Shown: piece by piece, positions 24,227 through 33,324 of the stretch
Layout: each line of letters opens with the position of its first letter
How positions within the stretch are numbered: position 1 is the stretch's first letter
Assembly (NCBI GenBank): GCA_030537895.1
Contig: JAUNVA010000003.1
Location: 1-45,594, forward strand
Direction of reading: 5' to 3'
Length of the DNA stretch: 45,594 nt
Source of the DNA: Bowdeniella nasicola
Lineage (GTDB): Bacteria; Actinomycetota; Actinomycetes; Actinomycetales; Actinomycetaceae
The notes under the pieces: model-generated
Told to the model about the DNA's origin: nothing
The model's database searches: none
What the model saw: only the letters and a program-made list of their open reading frames with translations
Translations under genes and position numbers: made by a program

Positions 24227-27070
24227 TCAGGCAATCGCCGCGCGTAGCTCGTCGGTCGTGATCGTCTGGCGTCGCCCGATCGAGACAATGGTGATCACAA
24301 ACGCCAACAGCCCCCACGCGAGACAGCCGAGGAGGGCCGCGGCACTTCCGCCACCACCGGGCAGTACCCAGGCCGTGAGCACCTGTTCACCCGTCCCCAC
24401 CGGCAGGACCCCGTGCAATGCTTGAACGGGCGCGGGTGCGGTCTGGTAGGGCAGGATTCCACCGAGCGCAATGCCCTGCAGGACGAGGAAGGCCAGCCCC
24501 ATCACGGCACCGAGCCGAGAGCCGAACACGACCTGGAAGGCCTGCATGACGGCCGCAAATGCCACTGCCATGACCACGAGCGCGACGGTGGTAAGCAGCG
24601 GGTGGATTGGGTGGACACCGAGCACCCCCATCATCGCGGCCAGCACGAGTGCTTGAAGCACGCCGATACCCGCGGCCGGCCACCAGCCGGCCCACGCTGC
24701 GGCAGGCCCCGAAGCGGCCGCCGTACGCGCGTCACGCGGCACGGCCGGCAGGATGAGGAACGTAGCGATCGCCCCCAGCCAGAGCATCAGTGGGGCGAGC
24801 GGAGGAAACCAGTCCGTGCCAACCCCGTTCACGTCGTTAATGGTGGCGGTCGACAGCCGGACCGGGGAGGTCCCCATCTCGACCATCCGGTCGCGCTCAG
24901 CGTCGTCATAACGTGGCACCTGAGAGGCCGCCTCATCCAGCCCGTCCGCGAGGTCCTCCGCACCACTGGCGAGCTGATCGGAACCACCGGCGAGTTCGGC
25001 GAGTCCTTGGGCTAGCACGACGGAGCCCCCGGCTGCTTGGTCGGAGCCAAAAGCGAGGTCCCGCGCACCACCTGAGAGCTCTTCTGCGCCCCCGGAGAGA
25101 CGACGCGCACCGTCGGCGGCTTGGCCTGCCCCAGCGGTGAGTTGGCTCGCGCCGTCGGCAAGTTGATGAGCCCCACCCGCCAGAGCACTCACTCCGGTAC
25201 CTGCCTGGCCGGCGCCGTCGGCGAGAGCATCCGCTCCGCCGGCAAGCTGGTCGGCGTTGTGGGCCAGCTCCCGTCCACCGGCGGCCGCCGCCTGTGCGCC
25301 GTCGGCGAGTTGCTCGGTTGCATCAATCAGCTGAAGGACACCCTCGTAAAACCCGGGTAGCTCGGGCAAGGCGCCTCGTAGCATCGTGATCAACCCGGAA
25401 TGTCCATCGGTCCCGACCATGAGGTCGCGAAGTGTGTTCAGCGAGTCGATCACACCGTCGGCGCCGCCCAGAGAGTCGATGAGAGAGACAAGCCCAGCCG
25501 TTACCGAATCGAGGCGCTGCAGTGCACCATCATCGCCCCCGAGCTCCGTCGCAATAGAGTCAAGGACCGCGATGAGTCCGGGGTTTGCGCTCGTGCCGTC
25601 GCCCTCGAGGATCACCCGGAGCCGCTCACCGGTCGGGTCAAGGCTCACCACGTACGCCTCGAGACGTTCGATGAAAGCTTGGAATGCGGGGGACTGGGTA
25701 GCGTCATTGGCACCTTGGATTCCAGCGGCGAGATCCGCGCAGTAGACCGGATCGGCGCCTGACGATTCACACCGCTCGACCAAACCCGCGAGTGAGTCAC
25801 GTACCTGGGCGCTCACCCCTTCGCGAATGGCGCGAAGTTCCGCCGGTAGGTCGGTGCCATCGACCCCTTGCAGGAGGGCGATGACCTCTCGCATCCGCTC
25901 GGCGGTTTCATCCGCGGAATCGACAATCCGTTCGATCTGGGGGCGTACCACCTCGAGCGCGGCGATGGCTTCGCGGATGATTCGCTCCGCTTCCTGCGGG
26001 TCGATTGCGTCATCAATCTGTCCGGGAAGAGGTTCGATGATCGCGAGAATGTCATCGAGCGTGCTGAGGTCGACCTCGCCTTCGAGGATCTCCTTGACGT
26101 CTGGCGGGAGCGCATCGATCCGCTCGCGGATTTGCGCGGTTCCGTCGGCCAGCTGGCGAGCGCCATCAGCGAGTTCCGCCTGCCCGTCTGCAAAGGTCGA
26201 CATGCCATCGGCAAAGCGGTGTTGATTCGCCGCATACTCGCTGAGACCATGCGCGAGAGTTGTAAGACCCGTGCTCGCCTGGTCTGCGCCGTCGGCTAGG
26301 GCATTCGCGCCTCCGGTGAGTTGCCTCGCGCCGCCCGCCACCTGATCGGTGCCTTCAGCGAGGGCGGCCGCGCCTCCGGTGAGTTGCCTCGCGCCGCCCG
26401 CCAGCTGTCGAGCCCCATCCGCGAGTCGCGGCAGGTTATCGGCGAGTTGTTGGGCGCCCGAGGCACCCTCGTGGGAGCCAGCACTGAGAGCCTGCGCCCC
26501 ATCGGTGAGGTCCGCCGCACCATCGGCTGCGGTGTCGAGACCGTCACCGAGTTCGTCAAAGCCTACGTAGATGCCGTCCAGGAGCTGTTCGGTGAACTCA
26601 GCGCCCACCAGCTGCGCGACGGCGCGGGCGATCGCCTCCGATACGCGAGTGATGAGTTCGGAGGAGGCTGCATTCGACTGCACAGAAATGCGCGCCTGTG
26701 TCGCCTCGGGCGTCCCGATCGTCGTGAGGTTTTCCGAGAACTCCGCGGGGATCGTCACCACGGCGTAAAACTCGCCGGAGGCCAGGCCGTGCGAGGCTCG
26801 GTCCGCGTCGACCAATTGCCAATCGAGGGAACCTTCACGCCCCTCGGCAGTAGAGGGGTCGACGAGCTCCGCCGCGATGAGGCGCCCGAGGGGGACCTCC
26901 TGCTCCTTGCCATCAAGCTCCATCAGGGCGCCCTCGTCTTCGTTCACGACCGCGGCCGGAACCTCAGGCAGCCGGTCCTCCCGTTGGGCAAAGGCACCGA
27001 TCGACATGAGTGAGGCGAGCAGTGGCAAGACAATGGCGGCCACGATCGCGGTCAGGGTGCGGCGTTTCAT
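24227..27070 (-). CDS. YhgE/Pip-family membrane protein with heptad (xxxLxxG) repeats
   Basis: A 947-residue protein. The N-terminus has a membrane segment followed by an external domain (AAVVNEDEGA, YAVVTIPAEFS) typical of YhgE/Pip. A long external region holds many units of the kind GA-x-QLA-x-GA, first near residues 190-330 and again near 600-720. Between them is a helical segment. The last 200 residues carry about five to six membrane segments of ABC-2 type. ATG 27070 overlaps the mmpL stop (ATGA) and has AGGAGGT 6 nt upstream, so the start is certain. Relatives act as phage-infection proteins or as parts of secretion and export systems. Coupling to an MmpL gene suggests one export machine in the membrane. 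Confidence 0.88.
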   Translation of the reverse strand: MKRRTLTAIVAAIVLPLLASLMSIGAFAQREDRLPEVPAAVVNEDEGALMELDGKEQEVPLGRLIAAELVDPSTAEGREGSLDWQLVDADRASHGLASGEFYAVVTIPAEFSENLTTIGTPEATQARISVQSNAASSELITRVSEAIARAVAQLVGAEFTEQLLDGIYVGFDELGDGLDTAADGAADLTDGAQALSAGSHEGASGAQQLADNLPRLADGARQLAGGARQLTGGAAALAEGTDQVAGGARQLTGGANALADGADQASTGLTTLAHGLSEYAANQHRFADGMSTFADGQAELADGARQLADGTAQIRERIDALPPDVKEILEGEVDLSTLDDILAIIEPLPGQIDDAIDPQEAERIIREAIAALEVVRPQIERIVDSADETAERMREVIALLQGVDGTDLPAELRAIREGVSAQVRDSLAGLVERCESSGADPVYCADLAAGIQGANDATQSPAFQAFIERLEAYVVSLDPTGERLRVILEGDGTSANPGLIAVLDSIATELGGDDGALQRLDSVTAGLVSLIDSLGGADGVIDSLNTLRDLMVGTDGHSGLITMLRGALPELPGFYEGVLQLIDATEQLADGAQAAAAGGRELAHNADQLAGGADALADGAGQAGTGVSALAGGAHQLADGASQLTAGAGQAADGARRLSGGAEELSGGARDLAFGSDQAAGGSVVLAQGLAELAGGSDQLASGAEDLADGLDEAASQVPRYDDAERDRMVEMGTSPVRLSTATINDVNGVGTDWFPPLAPLMLWLGAIATFLILPAVPRDARTAAASGPAAAWAGWWPAAGIGVLQALVLAAMMGVLGVHPIHPLLTTVALVVMAVAFAAVMQAFQVVFGSRLGAVMGLAFLVLQGIALGGILPYQTAPAPVQALHGVLPVGTGEQVLTAWVLPGGGGSAAALLGCLAWGLLAFVITIVSIGRRQTITTDELRAAIA
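26306..26403 (-). repeat. Direct repeat of 35 bp inside the YhgE/Pip heptad region
   Basis: Bases 26306-26340 and 26369-26403 are identical. The 63-bp offset equals 21 codons, three heptads, so gain or loss of units keeps frame. Confidence 0.75.
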
Positions 27071-29739
27071 GCGTCGACCTCCTGGGGAGCGGACGCGAAC
27101 GAGAGCTCTACTTCGTCGAATCCGGGAACGGAAAGGGAACGGTGTGCAAGGACAAGGACGGTGGTATCGGATGGGACCTCGAGATCCCGCAGGCGTGCAA
27201 CATCGTCGCCGGGGCCACAATCGATAACGAGCAGCTGACCGATGTGCTGTGCCCGTACCTCTTTCGGAATACCGATGCTAAGCGAGGCAAGCGTACGAAC
27301 CGCTCCTGCCTCGGCAGGCAGGGAGGCGCCCGCAACGACGAGGCGACCGTGTTGGGGCATCGTGCGGCCGGCCAGAGTCGCAGCGAGGGCTCGCCGCATC
27401 AGGGGATCGGGGACGACGGCGAAAGAGCGCGAACCCGCAGGAACAGTGAGATCGACGTCGTGATAGAGCGATCCCGCGGTATCCGACAGGGAAATGTGCT
27501 CCGCACGGACTGCGGTGGGGCCGTGGTCGGCCTCGAACTCGCGGTGCTGGGCCCGTACCTCAATCGATTCGCCCTCGATGTCAAGGTAGGGCAGTCGGGT
27601 ACTTAACCATGCGGGCAGGTGCCAGGCATGCTTACCGAGCAGCGTCATGACGGCGGGCACGAGCGTCATCCGCACCACAAAGGCGTCGATCGCGACGCCG
27701 ACGGCGAGGCCGAGGGCGATGGGCTGGACGTAGAAACTGCCTTCGGGAACGAAGAAGACGAAGACGGAGATCATAATGAGGGCAGCCGCCGTGACGACGC
27801 GTGCCGAAGCGGAAAACCCGGTGCGCACCGCCTCGCGCGCATCCCCGTGATGGACGAAGTCCTCGCGCATCCGGGTGACAAGGAAGACCTCGTAGTCCAT
27901 GGCGAGCCCGAAGAGCACGCCCATGAGAATCACCGGCATGAAGGAGATCACGGGTCCCACGATGCCGATGCCTATAGCGTCGTTCAGGAAACCGTATTCG
28001 AAGACGATCGTCACGGCCCCGAAGGCGGCTAGGACGGAGAACAGGTAGCCGACCGTCGCCTTCAGCGGCACCCACAGGGAACGGAAGACGAGCGTGAGCA
28101 AGATGAGGGAGAGGCCGACAACGACGATCCCGAACGGAAGCATTGCGTCCGAAAGGCGCTGCGAGATGTCAATCCCCGCTGCGGTCTGACCGGTAACGCG
28201 CACGTCCGTGACTCCGAACTCGTCCTCCCAGTCCGGCGCTTTTTCACGCAGCCGGTTCACGAGGTCGGCAGTGGCGGGGTCCGACTGAGAGGTCTCGGGC
28301 ACGATGGCGACGACGCCGATGTCTGCGGTGCGGTTCGGCGTGGCGAGCTGGACGGAATCCACCCCGGGGACGGTATCGACGGCGTCACCAACCTCATCCA
28401 TCAGCTCGAGCGGATCCTGTGACTGGATGATCCCCATGGTGAGCAGGAGGGGGTCGTTCACGCCCGGTCCGAATTGGTCCGCAATGAGTTCGTAGGTACG
28501 GCGCGCTTGACTGCCTTCTTCTGCGGTGTCATTGCCGGGCAGGGAGAGTTGTAGGTCACGGGCTGGCAGGGCGAGTGCCGCCACGACCAGCACACACGCC
28601 ACGATAGAGACCACGGGATGGCGGGTCACGACGCCGACCCACCAGTCCGACATCGTCGATCCCTCACGGTTTTCCGCAGCCTGGGAGACCCGCTCCGCGC
28701 GGCTGCCTGGCTTCGGGCGCAGGCGTTCACCGAGAAGGGACAGCACTGCCGGGATCATGGTGATGGCGACGGCGACCGCGATCGCCACAGCGAGCGCTGC
28801 AGTCGCTCCCATAATGGCGAGGAAGGGAATCTGGGTGACGAACAGGCCGAGCAGGGCGATGATGACGGTGCCACCGGCAAACATCACGGCGCCACCTGCG
28901 GTCGCGGTTGCCCGGGCCGCAGAATCGTTCACTGCCATGCCGTCGGCAAGCTGCTGACGGTGGCGCGACACAATGAAGAGTGCGTAGTCGATACCGACGG
29001 CGATGCCCAGCATGAGGGCAAGCGTGGGGGCTGTCGACGAGATCGAGATGCCTCGTGCCAGCAACAGCATGAGGGCCATCGAGATCGCCACCCCGATAAT
29101 CGCGGTGAAGATCGGCACGCTCGCCCCCAGGAGAGAACGAAACGTGATCGCGAGGACGACAAGCGCCAGCAGCACGCCAATCACTTCGGTCATCGAGATC
29201 CCGACCGAGGTCTGGGCGAACATCGGACCGCCAACGAGCACGGACAGACCATCGGCGTCGTCATGGGCATATCCGAGTAGCGTGTCGAGGAGGTCGTCCG
29301 GCAGTTCCTCCAGGGAGAGATCGAGCTGTACTTGGGCGAGCCCGTAGCGTCCGTTATCACTGATCGTCTCGCCTAGTTCCTCGTTGCCATAGGGGTCGGT
29401 GACCATCATGACGTGGGGAAGATCACCGATTTCATCGAGGATGGCGCCTACTTCGTGGCGGTAGTCGGTGACGTGGCCCCCCTCTGGGGCTTCGAAAACG
29501 ATCTGGCCGCTCGCACCGGCAAACTCGGGGAAGCGTTCGTTGAGGACATCGAGTCCATCCTGGGCCTCGGTACCCGGAATCTCGAACGAATCATTTAACT
29601 GACCGCCATAGCCCACCACCAGGCCGAATAGCGCGGCTAGGGCGATCAGCCATCCGCCGACGACTAGCCAGGCCCGGCGAACTGAAAAATTACCGAGGCG
29701 GTGGAGTGCTGTAGACACCATTCCCCTAAGTCGAGACAT
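27067..29739 (-). CDS. MmpL/RND-family transporter with a C-terminal degenerate ABC-ATPase-like domain
   Basis: An 890-residue protein. Two RND-type halves span about 20-340 and 365-705, each with one membrane segment, an external domain and five more segments. The proton-relay pairs D251-Y252 (GIDYALFIVS) and D615-Y616 (LAMDYEVFLV) are present, so transport driven by the proton gradient is expected. MmpL proteins export lipids or siderophores. Residues about 742-880 are unusual. They read like an ABC nucleotide-binding domain: HDVDLTVPAGSRSFAVV, then LAGRTMPQHGRLVVAG, a Walker B-like LLVID (836-840) and an H-loop-like LAHR (864-867). The Walker A position (VVPDPLMRRAL, 775-785) lacks the Gly and Lys, so ATP hydrolysis is not expected. 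The start may be 29739 or ATG 29721; neither has a strong ribosome site. It is coupled to the YhgE/Pip gene. Confidence 0.87.
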   Translation of the reverse strand: MSRLRGMVSTALHRLGNFSVRRAWLVVGGWLIALAALFGLVVGYGGQLNDSFEIPGTEAQDGLDVLNERFPEFAGASGQIVFEAPEGGHVTDYRHEVGAILDEIGDLPHVMMVTDPYGNEELGETISDNGRYGLAQVQLDLSLEELPDDLLDTLLGYAHDDADGLSVLVGGPMFAQTSVGISMTEVIGVLLALVVLAITFRSLLGASVPIFTAIIGVAISMALMLLLARGISISSTAPTLALMLGIAVGIDYALFIVSRHRQQLADGMAVNDSAARATATAGGAVMFAGGTVIIALLGLFVTQIPFLAIMGATAALAVAIAVAVAITMIPAVLSLLGERLRPKPGSRAERVSQAAENREGSTMSDWWVGVVTRHPVVSIVACVLVVAALALPARDLQLSLPGNDTAEEGSQARRTYELIADQFGPGVNDPLLLTMGIIQSQDPLELMDEVGDAVDTVPGVDSVQLATPNRTADIGVVAIVPETSQSDPATADLVNRLREKAPDWEDEFGVTDVRVTGQTAAGIDISQRLSDAMLPFGIVVVGLSLILLTLVFRSLWVPLKATVGYLFSVLAAFGAVTIVFEYGFLNDAIGIGIVGPVISFMPVILMGVLFGLAMDYEVFLVTRMREDFVHHGDAREAVRTGFSASARVVTAAALIMISVFVFFVPEGSFYVQPIALGLAVGVAIDAFVVRMTLVPAVMTLLGKHAWHLPAWLSTRLPYLDIEGESIEVRAQHREFEADHGPTAVRAEHISLSDTAGSLYHDVDLTVPAGSRSFAVVPDPLMRRALAATLAGRTMPQHGRLVVAGASLPAEAGAVRTLASLSIGIPKEVRAQHIGQLLVIDCGPGDDVARLRDLEVPSDTTVLVLAHRSLSVPGFDEVELSFASAPQEVDA

Positions 29740-29749
29740 TCACGTATTG

Positions 29750-29765
29750 GATACACTAGTGTATC
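29750..29765. promoter_or_regulatory. Perfect 16-bp TetR operator over two divergent -10 boxes
   Basis: GATACACTAGTGTATC is a perfect palindrome between mmpL and the TetR gene. It contains TACACT on both strands (29752-29757 forward, 29763-29758 reverse), good -10 hexamers. One bound TetR dimer would shut both promoters. The palindrome ends 4 nt before the TetR ATG. Confidence 0.8.
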
Positions 29766-29769
29766 GAGC

Positions 29770-30387
29770 ATGAAGGAACAACAGCTGCGCCGACGCGAGA
29801 ACACGCGCGAGAAAATCATTGCGGCCGCAGCCGATGTCTTCGCCACGAAGGGAATTCTCGGGACCACGGTCGACGACCTCACCGCCAGCGCCGGCTTCAC
29901 ACGCGGCGCTTTCTATTCCAACTTCTCCACCAAGGAAGAGGTCTTCGAGGCGAGTGTGTCGCGCCTGCTCGAACGCATCGGCCACACCGCGGTAGAGGGA
30001 TCACGCCACGTGCGCCCAGACTCGGACCCCTTCGGCGCGCTCGAGCGTCTCTTCACCTCGCTGCGCGGAGACATGCGTCTGTTGTGGCGGATCGAGCTGG
30101 AGGCGTCAGTGATGGCGCTGCGCAACTGCGACCTGCGTGCCACCTACGGAGCGATTCGCGGCGCGCTGCGTAAGCTCGTCGCTGAGATCCTCACCGAGAC
30201 ACTCGCCCGCGACGACCATCGGCTGCGCGTGGACGCCGACGTCGCCGCCGACTCCATCATTGCGCTCTATTTCAACGCCCTCACGGCCGCCGAGCTCGAG
30301 GGACGCGACACTCTCATCGCGGCCACGATCCCGAGCCTTGTGGCAGGCCTCGTATCTGCCGACGAGTGGGGCTTTAGCCACGGTTGA
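29770..30387 (+). CDS. TetR-family repressor of the divergent mmpL-yhgE operon
   Basis: A 205-residue protein with the helix-turn-helix TVDDLTASAGFTRGAFYSNF near residues 33-52. The true start is ATG 29770 (KEQQLRRRENTREKI); an upstream ATG at 29701 would read through the operator. Divergent position and the palindrome make it the likely autorepressor and repressor of mmpL. Its ligand is unknown, perhaps a substrate of the exporter. The 3' end overlaps the convergent Hsp70 gene by 14 bp. Confidence 0.87.
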   Translation: MKEQQLRRRENTREKIIAAAADVFATKGILGTTVDDLTASAGFTRGAFYSNFSTKEEVFEASVSRLLERIGHTAVEGSRHVRPDSDPFGALERLFTSLRGDMRLLWRIELEASVMALRNCDLRATYGAIRGALRKLVAEILTETLARDDHRLRVDADVAADSIIALYFNALTAAELEGRDTLIAATIPSLVAGLVSADEWGFSHG

Positions 30388-31906
30388 ACTGACCGCGAAC
30401 CTCGTAACCAGTGCTGAGGTCGCGCACCTGTACCCTGACGATCCCAGCCTCATCGATGGTGTAGGTCTCTTCCACCTCACTGTCGCACCATGCGGGTGTC
30501 ACCTCGACCCGTCGAAGCTCGTGAGCGGCCACCGCGTCGTTGGGCGCGTAGCGCTCCTGAAGTTCACGGGAAAACGGCATGAGCACCTGGGCGAGTGGGC
30601 GGACCTCCCCTCGGGGCACGCCGTCGGGATCAATCCGCGTGTACTCCACGAATCGGTAGTGCCCGACATTGTGGGCGGGCCGGTAGCGGCGGGTCGCGAC
30701 CACTCCCGAGGGGGTATCGGGGGCCAGCAGCGGGTCAAAGGTCACGGAGCGCCCCTCGTGATCCTCTCGGAATACCCCGACTCCTCGTGAGAGTTGGTCT
30801 CGAACCCGAACCCCGGCGTCCGGGTCGGCCGCGATTGCCAGGCCGATAGCGGTGGAGGCCGCGGGGTAGTGGGAGCGGCGCACGCGCCGTCCAAATGTCT
30901 CGCGTAGAGAACGCCCGATGGCGGGGAATTGGCTGGCGCCCCCCACGAGGTAGAGGCCGGCAATGTCGGCGCCGAGCGCGCCCGGGGCCGACGCGGAGAC
31001 GATGGAGTCGGCACGATCGATCGGCTCCAGGAGCGGCGCAATCGTCCGCAGGGTGCGTTCGATAATGGGTTCGGTGGCCTCGTAGATGCGCTCAACCGGC
31101 AAGACGACGGCGTCCCCTTCGAGCTCGAGGACGATCCGGCGCGACTGGGGCACGAGCGATTCCTTGGCTGCGCGGGACTGCTCGTAGAGGTCGTAGGATG
31201 CGCTGTCGCTGAGGTCCTCGGGGGATAGGCCTGCCTCGGCGAGTGCCACCTCGATGATGGCGGCGTCCAGGTCCTCCCCACCCAGAGAGTTGTCGCCGCG
31301 CGTGGCGAGCACCGTGTGGTCACGCCCCGAGATGTCGACGATCGAGGCGTCAAACGTTCCGCCCCCAAAGTCGAAGACGAGCACGCGGGTGCGGCGCGAG
31401 GAGATCGTCGAGGAGTAGCGGTGGGCATACTCGATTCCCGAGGCGCTCGGTTCGTTCAGGAGCTCCCGCACCGTGAAGCCCGCCTCTGCGAAGGCATCCA
31501 TCGTGAGGAGACGCTGCATCGTGAAGGCGTGGGCGGGCACGGCGAGCGTGACGTCAAAATCATCTGTGCCCAACTCTTCGATGAGCCGCGCACGGACTGC
31601 CCGGGCCTGGGCGACGAAGAGTTCGTAGACGGTCGTCTCCACCTCACCGAGGCGCAGGGGGTTGGTATAGCCGGACTCCACGCCAGCGAGCAATCGTTTA
31701 AACGAGCGCAGCACCGGGGCGCCGCGCCGGGCGGCGGCCTCCGCCTCGAAACCGAACAGCAGGCGCGAGCCATCTGCGGCGATGACGCTCGGCAGGTAGG
31801 GGCGCACATCACCCTGCAGGTCAGGAAATTGGACAATGGGGTAGTTGCCGCGGTCAGGGTAGGCCGCGACGATGCGGGTGGTGCCATAGTCGATACCGAG
31901 CTTCAT
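30374..31906 (-). CDS. Short Hsp70-family protein (DnaK-like ATPase)
   Basis: A 510-residue protein with a full Hsp70 ATPase domain: phosphate 1 MKLGIDYGTTRIV, phosphate 2 VLVFDFGGGTFDASIVD and adenosine motif GLYLVGGASQFPAIG. The C-terminal part (about 375-510) is short beta-rich sequence and lacks the helical lid of DnaK (usually 600-640 residues), so this is not the housekeeping DnaK. No dnaJ or grpE is next to it. Such short Hsp70s are common in actinobacteria and may act in assembly or quality control of particular partners. ATG 31906 has no ribosome site but a TAAGGT box 6 nt upstream. Confidence 0.88.
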   Translation of the reverse strand: MKLGIDYGTTRIVAAYPDRGNYPIVQFPDLQGDVRPYLPSVIAADGSRLLFGFEAEAAARRGAPVLRSFKRLLAGVESGYTNPLRLGEVETTVYELFVAQARAVRARLIEELGTDDFDVTLAVPAHAFTMQRLLTMDAFAEAGFTVRELLNEPSASGIEYAHRYSSTISSRRTRVLVFDFGGGTFDASIVDISGRDHTVLATRGDNSLGGEDLDAAIIEVALAEAGLSPEDLSDSASYDLYEQSRAAKESLVPQSRRIVLELEGDAVVLPVERIYEATEPIIERTLRTIAPLLEPIDRADSIVSASAPGALGADIAGLYLVGGASQFPAIGRSLRETFGRRVRRSHYPAASTAIGLAIAADPDAGVRVRDQLSRGVGVFREDHEGRSVTFDPLLAPDTPSGVVATRRYRPAHNVGHYRFVEYTRIDPDGVPRGEVRPLAQVLMPFSRELQERYAPNDAVAAHELRRVEVTPAWCDSEVEETYTIDEAGIVRVQVRDLSTGYEVRGQFNRG

Positions 31907-31912
31907 GGCCCC

Positions 31913-31937
31913 ACCTTAGCGAGCGTGGCCCGCTCGC
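31913..31937 (-). promoter_or_regulatory. Leaderless-type promoter and inverted repeat of the Hsp70 gene
   Basis: On the minus strand TAAGGT (31918-31913) lies 6 nt before the ATG. Just upstream, in the -35/-10 spacer, is a 7-bp inverted repeat (31919-31925 with 31931-31937, 5-nt loop), a likely operator. It does not match the HspR (HAIR) or HrcA (CIRCE) consensus as I know them. Confidence 0.5.
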
Positions 31938-32025
31938 GTGGAATACGGCACAGGCCGTGCGAACGGCGGAACACGGCCGCCGCCACGCTACCGAGCGACG
32001 GGGGAGTGCCGTGTCGCGTATGGTG

Positions 32026-33324
32026 CTAATTCCCGGGGGAGGTGTCGGTGTCGTCGGCGAGGCTCACCGACTCGTCGACCTCGGCATTCTCATCGCTCTC
32101 GATTACCGCAACGATTTCTTGTTCCATGTCGTCGCGCAGCTGGTCGTCGTCGATATTGGACTCCGCGATTTCAGCGTCCAGGCGCTTTTGCTCACGCGCA
32201 CTAAAGTCCTGGGTGGCGTCGAGCTTCTTCACACCGAGCCGCTGGATCAGGGTGCGGCGCTGGGATTCCTCCCGGATCGTGGCGCGCTGTTTCAACCAGG
32301 CAGCCACGAGGATCGCGATGAGGACCATCCCGACGTAGCCGATGATCGGGTAGAGGTAGGCCACCAGGGTTTTGAATCCCACGAAGGACAGGCCGAACCC
32401 GATGATGGTGAGGATGATGAGAGCGGGCTCGAACCAGGACTCACGCCGGCCTGCGACGCGCTTGGCGAGCGCGTAATACATTCCGAGCGCCGTATTGAAG
32501 ATCATGCCGTAGATCACCACAGACATGATGACACCCAGCACCGGATGAATCGCGTCCACCAGCTCGAGCATGGGCATCTCCGCGTCGGCGACGACGGGGA
32601 TCTGCAGGTAGAGGGCAACCGTGGCAAGGACGAGGAGTGCGCCAAAGGTGAGGCCACCGAGTAGACCCCCCACCCCGGCAGCGCGCGGATGCATGAGGTC
32701 CCCGCCCATGACGATCGCCATCGAGACGGCGAGTGAGAGCGCCATGGCGACGTAGTTGTTGGCGGAGATGAACCAGTTGCCGATCGCGGGGGAGAGTGCC
32801 GTGGCACGCGGTTCGAGCGAGGCCACACTACCCGCGGCGTTCGCAATGGCGTAAACACCGGCTCCGATGATGAACACCATGATGAACGGGGTGATCCCGC
32901 CGATGACCGCGGTGACCTTGGAGACGTCCATCCGGCCCACGACGATGACGAGCAGCGCCATCAGGGCGGAGCCTACCCAGGTGGGCAGACCGAACTGCTG
33001 TTCGAGGTTCGAACCGGCTCCGGCGATCATGACGAAGCCCATGCAAAAGAGGGTGAAGATAATAAAGACGTCAAGGGCCTTAGATGTCACGCGATGAGCG
33101 ACCTCTTCGAACACCGCACTGTGCTCTTTCGCCTGGAAGTAGCTTCCGAGCTGCAGGATGATCATGCCGGTGAGGGCCAGGATCACGGCCGAAATGACCG
33201 CGCCCCACAGCCCGGGTACCCCGTGGGCGACGAAGTACTGCAAGACCTCTTGCCCGGAGGCAAACCCTGCGCCGACAACGAGGCCAACATAGGCTGCGGC
33301 AATCGACAGAACTCGGCGAAGCAC
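32026..33324 (-). CDS. YkvI-family membrane protein (putative APC-fold transporter)
   Basis: A 432-residue protein with about ten hydrophobic segments over the first 340 residues. The start AAAYVGLVVGAGFASGQEVLQYF, seen here as YVGLVVGAGFASGQEV, is the hallmark of the YkvI group. These proteins have the LeuT/APC fold but no proven substrate. The last 90 residues are a charged, acidic cytoplasmic tail (DDTDTSPGN at the end), longer than in Bacillus YkvI. The GTG start at 33324 has GAGG about 8 nt upstream, and a -10-like TAGGAT lies at 33371-33366. It lies 119 nt upstream of the Hsp70 gene on the same strand, which has its own promoter. Confidence 0.75.
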   Translation of the reverse strand: MLRRVLSIAAAYVGLVVGAGFASGQEVLQYFVAHGVPGLWGAVISAVILALTGMIILQLGSYFQAKEHSAVFEEVAHRVTSKALDVFIIFTLFCMGFVMIAGAGSNLEQQFGLPTWVGSALMALLVIVVGRMDVSKVTAVIGGITPFIMVFIIGAGVYAIANAAGSVASLEPRATALSPAIGNWFISANNYVAMALSLAVSMAIVMGGDLMHPRAAGVGGLLGGLTFGALLVLATVALYLQIPVVADAEMPMLELVDAIHPVLGVIMSVVIYGMIFNTALGMYYALAKRVAGRRESWFEPALIILTIIGFGLSFVGFKTLVAYLYPIIGYVGMVLIAILVAAWLKQRATIREESQRRTLIQRLGVKKLDATQDFSAREQKRLDAEIAESNIDDDQLRDDMEQEIVAVIESDENAEVDESVSLADDTDTSPGN

